From positions 15,119 to 79,118 of the forward strand of contig CAYTIE010000002.1 in assembly GCA_964437815.1 (NCBI GenBank): a stretch of DNA of 64,000 bases. Reading direction: 5' to 3'. This document shows, one piece after another, positions 24,736-34,054 of the stretch. Under the pieces are notes generated by a model. It was not told the origin of the DNA, ran no database searches, and saw nothing but the letters and a program-made list of their open reading frames with translations. Both the position numbers and the translations under genes were made by a program. The stretch comes from Marisimplicoccus sp964437815 (lineage in GTDB: Bacteria > Bacteroidota > Bacteroidia > Flavobacteriales > Flavobacteriaceae). Numbering within the stretch: the first letter of the stretch is position 1; each line of letters opens with the position of its first letter.

Positions 24736-24775
24736 GTAATCAATTGTTTAATTTAGAGTTTGTAAAGTGGGGTTT

Positions 24776-26081
24776 ATGNNNNNNNNNNNNNNNNNNNNNN
24801 NNNNNNNNNNNNNNNNNNNNNNNNNNNNNNNNNNNNNNNNNNNNNNNNNNNNNNNNNNNNNNNNNNNNNNNNNNNNNNTTTTTTGGTCTCTCTCAAGATG
24901 CTGATGTTGATCTAGGTAAAAAACTTTTTAATACTAATTGTGCTGCATGTCATAAGTTAAATAAGAAAGCTGTGGGTCCTGCTTTATCAGGTGTTACTGA
25001 AAAATATGATAAGCAATGGCTTTATGATTGGATAAGAAATGGAAGTCAAATGCTTAAGGATGAAGATCCTCAAGCAATTGCAATTTGGGAAGAATACAAT
25101 AGAAGTGTAATGACCTATTATCCTCAATTTTCTGAAGAGGATATTGATAATATTCTTGCCTATACAAATTATACTCCTCCTGCTCCTACTTTAACTGCAA
25201 ATTCAAATCAAAGTGTTCAGCAAAATTCATCTGGCATTTCAACTGATTTAATTTTAATCGTTACAACCATTGTGTTTCTGATTCTAGTTACAATGCTTTT
25301 CCTAGTTCAAAGAACATTATTAAAAATTGCCAAGGCCAGTGGAGTTGATATAGAACCAAAAACAAAAAAAACATTACCACCATTGTGGAAAGCTATAGTA
25401 AACAATCAATTTTTAATGTTTGTTTTAGTAATTGTTTTTTTATTATCAAGTGCATATGGAGTTTTTGGTTATTTAATGCAAATTGGGATAGATCAGGGCT
25501 ACGAACCTATTCAACCTATTCATTATTCTCATAAAATTCATGCTGGAGCGAATCAAATTGAATGTAAATATTGTCATTCTTCTGCTAGAGTTTCTAAACA
25601 CTCAGGAATACCTTCATTAAATGTTTGTATGAATTGTCATGAATATATTTCAGAATATAATGGAGAAGAAGATCTAGAGAATGGATATACTAAAGACTTT
25701 TATACAAATGAGATTAAAAAATTATACTATGCTGTTGGATGGGATGAGGAAAATCAGATCTATACAGGAAAGACTAAACCCGTAAAATGGGTAAGAATTC
25801 ATAATCTTCCAGACTTTGTATATTTTAACCACTCTCAACATGCAGAGGTGGCTAAAATTGAATGCCAGACTTGCCATGGACCAGTTGAAGAAATGGAGAT
25901 TATGTATCAATATTCTCCATTAACAATGGGATGGTGTATTGATTGTCACAGAGAAAGTAATGTTGATAAATCAAATGAGTATTATGAGAAAATACATGAA
26001 GAGCTTTCAAAAAAATATGGTGTTGAGAAACTAACTGTAGCCCAACTTGGAGGAATAGAATGTGCAAAATGTCATTATTAG
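24776..26081 (+). CDS. actA: ACIII subunit ActA, multihaem cytochrome c (start lost in gap)
   Basis: The certain part is 24879-26081 (400 residues). It begins with the end of a signal peptide (FFGLSQ), then a mono-haem domain with CAACH (24939-24953). A membrane helix, a linker, a second helix and a five-haem domain with CKYCH, CMNCH, CQTCH, CIDCH and CAKCH follow. Six CxxCH motifs in all fit a flavobacterial ActA with a fused N-terminal monohaem domain. It carries electrons from the ActB/ActC core towards the terminal oxidase. The true start is unknown: ATG at 24776 is likely, because the in-frame TTG at 24744 depends on the nominal gap length. Confidence 0.9.
24779..24878. other. Assembly gap (100 N)
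   Basis: Exactly 100 consecutive N, the conventional placeholder for a scaffold gap of unknown size. It removes the start of actA. The contigs on both sides are consistent with one gene: an ATG at 24776-24778 ends the left side, and the right side opens with the end of a signal peptide. Confidence 0.99.
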
Positions 26082-26090
26082 AAAAATAAG

Positions 26091-29000
26091 ATGCAGAAGG
26101 TAAAAAAATATTGGAAGGGATTAGAACAACTAAAAGTTCAAAGCGACATAGTAGATAAGCTAGAGCAAAATGAATTTGTTGAAGAAATTCCACTAGAGAA
26201 ATCAGAGGATCAAAGTTCTTCAAGAAGAGATTTCTTAAAATATCTTGGATTCAGTACAGCAGCAGCAGCAATTGCAGGATGTGAGGGACCGGTAATTAAG
26301 TCTGTTCCTTATGTTGTCAAACCAGAACAGATTATTCCAGGAGTTGCAAATTATTATGCTACAGCTATTGCTGATGGAAATGACTTTAGAAGTATAATTG
26401 TTAAAACTCGAGAAGGTAGACCCATAAAAATTCAAAATAATAAGGAAGCAAAGTCGTTTAATTGTTCTAATGCTAGAGTTAATGCATCTGTATTAGATTT
26501 ATATGATACATATAGAGTTCAAGGCCCTAAGATTAATGGAGACTATGTTTTATGGGATGACTTCAATAATAAAGTAAGACAGGATCTTGAAAATTTAAGT
26601 AACGAGAATAAAAGGATTATACTTCTTACTGAAACTAACTGTAGCCCAACTACAAAACTAATCTTAGATAGATTTATAAATAAGTATAACAACATTGAAC
26701 ATATTCAGTATGATGCTATTTCAAACTCTTCAGCTTTGGATGCTTTTGAAAATATATATGGAGTAAGAGCTCTGGCTGACTATGACTTTTCAAAAGCAGA
26801 AACAATAGTTTCTTTAGATGCAGATTTTTTATCTGACTGGCAAGGTGGAAGTTATTCACCTGGTTGGTCTAAACAAAGAGTCCCAAATAAGAATAATAAT
26901 AATTCAATGTCATATCATATACAGTTTGAATCTAATATGACACTTACTGGTGCTAATGCGGATAATAGAGTACCAGCTAATCCTTTAAATCTTAAAAAGA
27001 TATTATCACATATCTACTCTAGGTTATCAGGTGAATCAATTAATGGCTCCCTTAGTCCAGAGTTAGATAAATATGTAAATATATCTGTAGATAAACTCAA
27101 ATATTCTGGAACAAAATCTGTTTTAATCTCTGGGATTGACGATGTGCATTCACAAGAAATAGTTCTAATGATAAATACTTTATTAAAAAGTGAAGTTATC
27201 GATATTGAATCACCTAGACTAATAAGAAAGGGTAGGAATAGTGATTTGTTAAATATGATGAAGGATTTAAGGTCTGGAAAAATTTCTGGAATGATTACAT
27301 CAGGAGTTAATCCAGCATACTCTCTTCCAGAATCTGAAGAATTTTTAAAAATTTTTAAAGACTTAGAATTTACTCTTTCATTTAGCATGAAAGAAGATGA
27401 GACTTCAAGATTTGCAAAATTCCTTGGGGCTACATCTCACTATCTTGAATCTTGGGGAGATTATGAGTTTAAAACAGGACACTATTATCTAGCCCAACCA
27501 ACTATAAGACCACTTTTCGATACTAAACAATTTCAAGATGTAATTTTGTCTTTACTTGGAGAAAGTACAAATTTTTACGATGAGATTAAATCAAATTGGA
27601 AAAATAATATCTTATCTTCTGGTAAGACCTGGGGTAAATCACTTCAAGATGGATTTTTCTATAATTATCGTAAAGCCCAATTATATAATAACAGTAAAAA
27701 AGTAAATCTAAATTCACCATATGCAGAGACTGTAAATGAATTTTCTCTAGTATTATATCCTAAGATTGGTTTGGGAGATGGTCAAAGAGCTTCGAATCCT
27801 TGGCTTCAAGAATTCCCTGACCCAATAACCAGAGTTACTTGGGACAATTATTTGACCTTATCAATCGCTGATGCTAAAAAGCTTAAATTAAAAAATTATA
27901 ATGTTAACAATGGTGCTTTAAATGGAAGTTATGCAAAAATAACTTTAAATGGAAAAGAACTAATAGCACCTGTTATTATTCAACCAGGTCAAGCTTCTGG
28001 AACAATTGGCCTATCATTTGGTTATGGTAAAAAATATGGAATGAGTGATGAAATGAAGGTAGGAATTAATGCTTTTAAGTTATATAATAATTTTAATAAA
28101 ATACAGAATGTTAAGATTTCAAAGGTTAAAGGTGATCACGAGTTTGCTTGTATTCAACTCCATAATACAATGATGGGGAGAGATGAAATAATAAAAGAAA
28201 CTTCACTTGAAATTTTTAATTCAAAAGATAAGTCTTATTGGAACCCTACTGTAATGGTTTCAAAGAACCATATTGAAACAAAGGTAACTTCTCCAGAAGT
28301 TGACATTTGGAGAGATTACGACAGATCGATAGGCCACCATTTTAATTTGTCTATAGACTTAAATGCATGTAATGGTTGTGGAGCATGTGTTATTGCATGT
28401 CATGCTGAAAATAATGTCCCTGTTGTTGGAAAAGAAGAAGTTCGAAGGTCCAGAGATATGCATTGGATAAGAATCGATAGATATTATTCATCAGAAGGAA
28501 CTATTCAAGAAGATATAAAAGCTGCTGAAGAAACCAGTGGATTTAGAAGCTATAAATCTACATTAAATAATTTGGAGAAAGCTGCAGAAAATCCTCAAGT
28601 TGTATTTCAACCAATATCATGTATGCATTGTAACCATGCCCCTTGTGAGACAGTTTGCCCTGTTGCAGCAACTTCACATGGAAGACAGGGTCAAAATCAA
28701 ATGACTTATAATAGGTGTATTGGTACTAGATATTGTGCAAACAATTGCCCATATAAGGTCAGAAGATTTAACTGGTTTACCTATGCAGATAATGAAGAGT
28801 TTGACTACAATATGAATAATCCTCTTGGAAAAATGGTATTAAATCCTGATGTTAATGTTAGGTCTAGAGGTGTTATGGAAAAATGTTCACTTTGTATCCA
28901 AATGACACAGAAAGTAATTCTTGATGCAAAGAGGGATGGAAGAAAAGTAAAAGATGGGGAATTCCAAACAGCATGTTCGGAAGCATGTGCAGATGGAGCA

Positions 29001-29144
29001 ATGGTCTTTGGAGATGTTAATGATGAGGAAAGTAAAATCAAAAAGGTTGAAGCAGGTGATAGAACATATAGGGTTCTTGAAAGTGTTGGTACAAAACCTA
29101 ATGTGATTTATCAAACAAAAATTAGAAATAATATTAAAATATAG
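26091..29144 (+). CDS. actB: ACIII subunit ActB, molybdopterin oxidoreductase-like Fe-S protein
   Basis: This 1017-residue protein has a displaced Tat signal (SRRDFLKYLG from residue 44, after a 43-residue leader) followed by a lipobox-like IAGC (C64). A degenerate molybdopterin-oxidoreductase domain follows (about 65-740). A ferredoxin-like domain carries four cysteine clusters: C760/C763/C766/C770, C844/C847/C852/C856, CIGTRYCANNC and CSLC...CSEAC. In ACIII this subunit holds Fe-S clusters but no molybdenum cofactor. It starts 9 bp after actA. Size and layout are normal for Bacteroidota. Confidence 0.95.
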   Translation: MQKVKKYWKGLEQLKVQSDIVDKLEQNEFVEEIPLEKSEDQSSSRRDFLKYLGFSTAAAAIAGCEGPVIKSVPYVVKPEQIIPGVANYYATAIADGNDFRSIIVKTREGRPIKIQNNKEAKSFNCSNARVNASVLDLYDTYRVQGPKINGDYVLWDDFNNKVRQDLENLSNENKRIILLTETNCSPTTKLILDRFINKYNNIEHIQYDAISNSSALDAFENIYGVRALADYDFSKAETIVSLDADFLSDWQGGSYSPGWSKQRVPNKNNNNSMSYHIQFESNMTLTGANADNRVPANPLNLKKILSHIYSRLSGESINGSLSPELDKYVNISVDKLKYSGTKSVLISGIDDVHSQEIVLMINTLLKSEVIDIESPRLIRKGRNSDLLNMMKDLRSGKISGMITSGVNPAYSLPESEEFLKIFKDLEFTLSFSMKEDETSRFAKFLGATSHYLESWGDYEFKTGHYYLAQPTIRPLFDTKQFQDVILSLLGESTNFYDEIKSNWKNNILSSGKTWGKSLQDGFFYNYRKAQLYNNSKKVNLNSPYAETVNEFSLVLYPKIGLGDGQRASNPWLQEFPDPITRVTWDNYLTLSIADAKKLKLKNYNVNNGALNGSYAKITLNGKELIAPVIIQPGQASGTIGLSFGYGKKYGMSDEMKVGINAFKLYNNFNKIQNVKISKVKGDHEFACIQLHNTMMGRDEIIKETSLEIFNSKDKSYWNPTVMVSKNHIETKVTSPEVDIWRDYDRSIGHHFNLSIDLNACNGCGACVIACHAENNVPVVGKEEVRRSRDMHWIRIDRYYSSEGTIQEDIKAAEETSGFRSYKSTLNNLEKAAENPQVVFQPISCMHCNHAPCETVCPVAATSHGRQGQNQMTYNRCIGTRYCANNCPYKVRRFNWFTYADNEEFDYNMNNPLGKMVLNPDVNVRSRGVMEKCSLCIQMTQKVILDAKRDGRKVKDGEFQTACSEACADGAMVFGDVNDEESKIKKVEAGDRTYRVLESVGTKPNVIYQTKIRNNIKI

Positions 29145-29147
29145 TAT

Positions 29148-30536
29148 ATGTCATCACACTATGAAGCACCTATAAGAAAACCTTTGATTGCAGGAGATAA
29201 GAGCTATCATGACATATCTACTGATATTGCAAGTCCCATGGAAACGCCTCCAAATCGAGATTGGTGGATTGCTTTTACAATTGCACTAATTGCTTTTTTA
29301 TGGGGTGTTGGATGTATAATTTATACTATAAGTACTGGAATTGGAACATGGGGATTAAATAAGACAGTTGGTTGGGCCTGGGATATTACAAATTTTGTCT
29401 GGTGGATAGGTATTGGACATGCAGGTACATTAATTTCAGCTGTATTACTATTATTTAGACAGAAATGGAGAATGGGTATTAATAGATCAGCAGAAGCTAT
29501 GACAATTTTTTCTGTGATTCAAGCTGGATTATTTCCAATTATCCACATGGGTAGACCATGGCTAGCATATTGGATGTTCCCACTACCTAATCAATTCGGG
29601 TCATTATGGGTCAACTTTAATTCCCCATTACTTTGGGATGTTTTTGCAATTTCAACTTATCTTACTGTATCATTGGTTTTCTGGTGGACAGGACTTCTTC
29701 CTGATTTTGCAATGATTAGAGATAGAGCTGTTAAACCTTTTCAAAAGAAAATATATAGTTTGGTTAGTTTTGGATGGTCTGGAAGAGCAAAAGATTGGCA
29801 AAGATTTGAGGAAGTCTCTCTTGTATTAGCGGGTCTGGCTACACCTCTAGTTCTATCAGTTCACACAATTGTATCATATGATTTTGCTACATCAGTTATT
29901 CCTGGATGGCATACAACTATTTTTCCACCTTATTTTGTGGCAGGAGCAATTTTTTCTGGTTTTGCAATGGTTCAAACATTATTGATTATAACGAGAAAAG
30001 TTTTAAAACTTGAAAGCTATATCACACTTCAGCATATTGAGTTAATGAATATAATTATTATGATAACAGGATCGCTAGTAGGATGTGCATATATTACAGA
30101 ACTATTTATTGCTTGGTATTCGGGAGTAGAATATGAGCAGTTTGCATTTTTAAATAGAGCAACTGGACCATACTGGTGGGCATATTTCTTTATGATGACT
30201 TGTAATGTTGTCTCCCCACAAATAATGTGGTTCAAAAAGATTCGAACTAGTATAATAGTTTCATTTATAATCTCAATCGTTGTTAACGTGGGAATGTGGT
30301 TTGAGAGATTTGTCATTATAGTAACATCTCTACATAGAGATTACTTACCATCATCTTGGACAATGTTTTCTCCTACATTCATAGATATTGGAATTTTTAT
30401 TGGAACTTTAGGATTCTTTTTTGTTCTCTTTTTATTGTATGCAAGAAGTTTTCCTGTTATAGCTCAAGCTGAAGTTAAGAGCATATTAAAGTCATCAGGA
30501 GAAAAATATAAAAAATTAAGAGAAGATCATGAGTAA
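29148..30536 (+). CDS. actC: ACIII subunit ActC, NrfD/PsrC-like quinol-binding membrane protein
   Basis: This 462-residue protein has about ten membrane helices and the NrfD family pattern (FVWWIGIGHAGTLISAVLLL near residues 84-103, and IHMGRPWLAYWMFPLPN). It is the main menaquinol-binding membrane subunit of alternative complex III, where quinol oxidation feeds electrons to ActB. It begins 3 bp after actB and its 3' end overlaps actD by 8 bp, so translation is coupled. Confidence 0.95.
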   Translation: MSSHYEAPIRKPLIAGDKSYHDISTDIASPMETPPNRDWWIAFTIALIAFLWGVGCIIYTISTGIGTWGLNKTVGWAWDITNFVWWIGIGHAGTLISAVLLLFRQKWRMGINRSAEAMTIFSVIQAGLFPIIHMGRPWLAYWMFPLPNQFGSLWVNFNSPLLWDVFAISTYLTVSLVFWWTGLLPDFAMIRDRAVKPFQKKIYSLVSFGWSGRAKDWQRFEEVSLVLAGLATPLVLSVHTIVSYDFATSVIPGWHTTIFPPYFVAGAIFSGFAMVQTLLIITRKVLKLESYITLQHIELMNIIIMITGSLVGCAYITELFIAWYSGVEYEQFAFLNRATGPYWWAYFFMMTCNVVSPQIMWFKKIRTSIIVSFIISIVVNVGMWFERFVIIVTSLHRDYLPSSWTMFSPTFIDIGIFIGTLGFFFVLFLLYARSFPVIAQAEVKSILKSSGEKYKKLREDHE

Positions 30537-31065
30537 AAATAACTTGCACGTATTATTTGATGATGATGATATTCTTTTAGAAGCTATCAGAAAGATAAAA
30601 GAGAAAAAATATCACATCAATGAGGTATACACTCCGTTTCCGGTACATGGCCTTGATAAAGCTCTCGGACTTGCACCAACTAGGATTTCTATTGCAGCTT
30701 TTATCTATGGATGTCTTGGTTTTACAGTTGCAATATTAATGATGAACTATATGATGATAGTTGATTGGCCACAAAACATTGGAGGTAAACCAAGTTTCTC
30801 ATTTATTGAAAACATGCCTTCATTTGTTCCAATAATGTTTGAGATGACGGTTTTCTTTGCTGCACATTTGATGGTTCTAACTTTTTATATGAAATCTAAA
30901 TTGTGGCCATTTAAGAAAGCAGAAAATCCAAACCCATCAACAACTGATAACATGTTTTTAATAGATATGGAATCGGGGGATGACTTAAATAAATTGAAAG
31001 TTTTTTTGAAAAAAACTGGAGCAATCTCAATAGAAGTAATTGAAAAAAATGATAATGAGAAATAA
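30529..31065 (+). CDS. actD: ACIII subunit ActD (DUF3341)
   Basis: This 178-residue protein has a soluble N-terminal region (about 1-55, including VYTPFPVHGLDKALGL), two membrane helices (about 60-82 and 105-125) and a cytoplasmic tail. This is the layout of DUF3341/ActD, a small membrane subunit that caps the ACIII core. It overlaps actC by 8 bp and the beginning of actE by 17 bp. Confidence 0.92.
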   Translation: MSKNNLHVLFDDDDILLEAIRKIKEKKYHINEVYTPFPVHGLDKALGLAPTRISIAAFIYGCLGFTVAILMMNYMMIVDWPQNIGGKPSFSFIENMPSFVPIMFEMTVFFAAHLMVLTFYMKSKLWPFKKAENPNPSTTDNMFLIDMESGDDLNKLKVFLKKTGAISIEVIEKNDNEK

Positions 31066-31609
31066 TACAATTTTACTTATTATGGTGAGTTTATTGTTCA
31101 CCTCATGCTTTGACCCATCTAGGCCAAATTTTCAATATTTCCCTGATATGTATGAGTCTTTAGCTGGTGAAGCGTATGCTGAATCAGATGCATTTTTAAA
31201 CGGTCTTGAAGCACAATTACCTGTTGAGGGAACAATTGCAAGAGGATGGGAACCATATGATTATGATGATACAGAAGAAGGTTATCAGTTAGCTAAATCA
31301 CAGTTGTTTTCTCCTTTAATTACTAATGAATATAATTTGTCAAAAGGAAAAGAGCTTTATGAAATTTACTGTTCTGTCTGTCATGGTGATAAAGGAGATG
31401 GATTAGGAATACTTGCAGAGAGAGAAAAATTTTTAGGCATCCCTGCATATAATGACCCTTCAAGAATAATAACTGAAGGCAGTATATATCATGTTTTAAT
31501 GTATGGAAGAAATGCTATGGGGTCACATGCAGGTCAAATTAATGAAGAAGAACGTTGGCAAACAATACAATATGTAATGAAATTAAAACAAGAATTAGAA
31601 CAAGATTAA
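31049..31609 (+). CDS. actE: ACIII subunit ActE, monohaem cytochrome c lipoprotein
   Basis: This protein of about 186 residues has a short hydrophobic signal ending in a lipobox-like LLFTSC, so it is probably a lipoprotein. A cytochrome c domain contains the haem motif CSVCHG and a downstream methionine-containing stretch (MYGRNAMGSHAG) that can supply the distal ligand. It passes electrons from ACIII to the oxidase. Start choice: ATG at 31049 or 31055 gives a normal signal; the TTG at 31040 is also in frame. All overlap the end of actD. The stop is 1 bp before actF. Confidence 0.9.
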   Translation: MIMRNNTILLIMVSLLFTSCFDPSRPNFQYFPDMYESLAGEAYAESDAFLNGLEAQLPVEGTIARGWEPYDYDDTEEGYQLAKSQLFSPLITNEYNLSKGKELYEIYCSVCHGDKGDGLGILAEREKFLGIPAYNDPSRIITEGSIYHVLMYGRNAMGSHAGQINEEERWQTIQYVMKLKQELEQD

Positions 31610-31610
31610 G

Positions 31611-32978
31611 ATGAACGAAAATTATACAGTCTCAAAACAAATCAAAATATTAGCTATAAGCTTTATGCTAATAGGTTTAGCTGGAATAGTATACGGTTTT
31701 GTTTCAGCTCCTTCTAATATTGAAGAGGCTAAAGAGATTGTTGCAAGTAAAAGTCATGGATCAGAACACGGGGATTCAGAACACGAAGATTCAGGACACG
31801 AAGATTCAGGACACGAAGATTCAGAACATTCTAATCTAGAATCTAAAGCTAACCATCAGACAGAACATGATAAACATTTATTAAATCAACTTCAAAATAA
31901 ACCTTGGGCTTCGATTTATGTGCCCGCATTATTTTTTATGTTAATCTCTCTTGGAGTTCTAGCTTTCTATGCTATTCAAAGGGCTTCTCAAGCTGGATGG
32001 TCAATAGCTCTATATAGAGTTATGGAAGGAATAACAGGTTATCTTTTAATAGGATGTATATCAGTATTAATTATTTTATTGATGTCAGGATTACATTATA
32101 ATCATTTATTTATTTGGATGGATCCTGATGTTGTTGCACATGATGAAATTATTAGAAATAAAGCAAGTTATTTAAATCTTCCATTCTTTTTTATCAGGGC
32201 TATTATTTATGTTTCAGGGTGGGTTCTATATAGAAACATAACTAGAAGATTATCAATAAAACAAGATAATTCAACTGATATAAGTATTCATAAAAAATTA
32301 TTTAAATTCTCTGCAGGATTTTTAGTATTCTTCTTAATCTCTGAATCGATGATGTCTTGGGATTGGATTATGTCTATAGATCCTCATTGGTTTAGTACTT
32401 TATTCGGCTGGTATGTATTTGCTGGAGCTCTTGTTTCAGGTGTAACAACAATAGCAATAATAACTATTTATTTAAAATCAATAAACTATCTTAAATTTGT
32501 TGGAGATAGTCATATTCATGATCTTGGAAAATTTATGTTTGGTGTGAGTATTTTTTGGGCTTATTTGTGGTTTTCTCAGTTTATGCTTATCTGGTATTCA
32601 AATATACCAGAGGAGGTTACTTATTTTATTACAAGAATAGAAGATTATAATTTCATATTCTTTGGAATGGTAGTCTTAAATCTAATATTCCCTCTAATTG
32701 TACTAATGAATAGTGATTTTAAAAAGACCTACTTTATAGTAATATTAACAGGAATTGTGATAATAGTTGGCCATTATATAGATGTTTTTAATATGATTAT
32801 GCCATCTGCTGTTGGAGATCAATGGTCAATTGGTTTTTCTGAAATTGGAGGATTTTTATTCTTTCTAGGATTGTTTATTTTGGTTGTTTTTCGAGAAATT
32901 TCAAAAGCACCACTTCTTGCATCTGGGGATCCATTTGTTGAAGAAAGTAAAGGGTTTAAATATTATTATTACGATTAA
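31611..32978 (+). CDS. actF: ACIII subunit ActF, quinol:cytochrome c oxidoreductase membrane subunit
   Basis: This 455-residue protein has about ten membrane helices and is the second NrfD-like membrane subunit of ACIII. After the first helix (about 12-32) it carries a histidine/aspartate-rich loop of about 35 residues (HGSEHGDSEHEDSGHEDSGH and onwards) encoded by a 15-bp tandem repeat. The rest follows the family: WDWIMSIDPHWFSTLFGWY near 248-266 and a charged end. It is flanked by actE (1 bp) and coxB (2 bp), so ACIII and the oxidase are in one transcript. Confidence 0.93.
   Translation: MNENYTVSKQIKILAISFMLIGLAGIVYGFVSAPSNIEEAKEIVASKSHGSEHGDSEHEDSGHEDSGHEDSEHSNLESKANHQTEHDKHLLNQLQNKPWASIYVPALFFMLISLGVLAFYAIQRASQAGWSIALYRVMEGITGYLLIGCISVLIILLMSGLHYNHLFIWMDPDVVAHDEIIRNKASYLNLPFFFIRAIIYVSGWVLYRNITRRLSIKQDNSTDISIHKKLFKFSAGFLVFFLISESMMSWDWIMSIDPHWFSTLFGWYVFAGALVSGVTTIAIITIYLKSINYLKFVGDSHIHDLGKFMFGVSIFWAYLWFSQFMLIWYSNIPEEVTYFITRIEDYNFIFFGMVVLNLIFPLIVLMNSDFKKTYFIVILTGIVIIVGHYIDVFNMIMPSAVGDQWSIGFSEIGGFLFFLGLFILVVFREISKAPLLASGDPFVEESKGFKYYYYD
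31758..31829 (+). repeat. 15-bp tandem repeat encoding a His/Asp-rich loop in ActF
   Basis: Nearly five in-frame copies of a 15-nt unit, GATTCAGGACACGAA and variants. The first, 31758-31772, is degenerate and the last, 31818-31829, is cut short. It encodes D-S-(E/G)-H-E. The unit length keeps frame, so copy number can vary without harm. Confidence 0.9.
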
Positions 32979-32980
32979 TT

Positions 32981-34048
32981 ATGACAATAATACTCTCTTT
33001 AATTAGTTTAATATTAATTTCTGTAGCTGTTTGGCAGCTTACGAAAATCTTTGAGTTGTCTAAACCAGTAAAATTTGAGTCTACAGATGTAGCTAGTGAG
33101 AAGGACAATGATATTAATGGAAAGTTGATGTTTTTGTTTTTGATATTTTTATATACTTTAACTATATTTTCTTTTTTCAAATGGGGTGATGTCATTTTAC
33201 CTGAGTCTGCATCAGTTGAAGGAGAAAAAACAGATACTCTTTTATGGTTTACCTTTTCAGTAATTTTTGTTGTTCAAACAATTACTCAGGCAGCTCTATA
33301 TTATTTTGCCTTTAAGTATAGAGGAAATAAAAAAAGAAAAGCGTTCTTTTTTCCTGACAGTAATCTTCTAGAAGGTATTTGGACTATTATTCCAGCCATA
33401 GCTCTTGCAGGAATAATTTTATATGGATTAATGACTTGGACTGAAATTATGACAATAGAAGACAACGATGAAGCATTGGTTGTTGAAATATATGCTCAGC
33501 AATTTAATTGGAAGGCAAGGTACGCAGGTAAAGATGGAGTACTTGGAGATGCTAATGTTAGATTTCTTCAAGATTTTGGAGGTAAAAATTTAGCAGGGAT
33601 TGATTCTACTGATCCTAATGGAGATGATGATGTAGTAGTTCAAGAATTACATTTACCAGTTGACAGGCAAGTAGTTTTCAGAGTAAGATCTCAAGATGTA
33701 ATTCATTCAATGTATATGCCGCATTTTAGAGCTCAAATGAATGCTGTCCCAGGAATGATTAATCAATTTGCATTTACTCCAAATGTGACTACTAGGGAGA
33801 TGAGATTGAGAAAAGAAGTAGTAGATAAGGTTAAAAAAATTAATAATATTAGATTTGAAAAAAGTCAAGAGTTGACTGCTAAAGGAGAGTTCCCTTTAGA
33901 TCCATACGAATTTGATTTTTTATTATTATGTAACAAAGTATGTGGGGCATCACATTATAATATGCAAATGAAGATCGTAGTTGAAACACAAGAAGAATTT
34001 GATGACTGGTTCAATCAACAAATAACATTTAAAGAATTTATTAAATAA
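32981..34048 (+). CDS. coxB: Cytochrome c oxidase subunit II
   Basis: This 355-residue protein has an extra N-terminal helix, then the two usual subunit II helices (about 84-107 and 124-147) and a periplasmic cupredoxin domain. The CuA ligands are visible: the first histidine in DVIHSMYMPH, then CNKVCGASHYNM supplying both cysteines, the second histidine and methionine. There is no fused cytochrome c, consistent with ActA/ActE as donor. Two base pairs separate it from actF and six from coxA. Confidence 0.96.
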   Translation: MTIILSLISLILISVAVWQLTKIFELSKPVKFESTDVASEKDNDINGKLMFLFLIFLYTLTIFSFFKWGDVILPESASVEGEKTDTLLWFTFSVIFVVQTITQAALYYFAFKYRGNKKRKAFFFPDSNLLEGIWTIIPAIALAGIILYGLMTWTEIMTIEDNDEALVVEIYAQQFNWKARYAGKDGVLGDANVRFLQDFGGKNLAGIDSTDPNGDDDVVVQELHLPVDRQVVFRVRSQDVIHSMYMPHFRAQMNAVPGMINQFAFTPNVTTREMRLRKEVVDKVKKINNIRFEKSQELTAKGEFPLDPYEFDFLLLCNKVCGASHYNMQMKIVVETQEEFDDWFNQQITFKEFIK

Positions 34049-34054
34049 TTAAAG

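Noticed and set aside
24744..24778. TTG start for actA upstream of the gap
   Set aside because: It is in frame only because the gap is filled with a nominal 100 N; the ATG at 24776 next to the gap is more likely.
26091..29144. ActB as an active molybdenum oxidoreductase
   Set aside because: Context and layout are those of ACIII subunit B, whose molybdopterin-like domain carries no cofactor; no moa/moe genes nearby.
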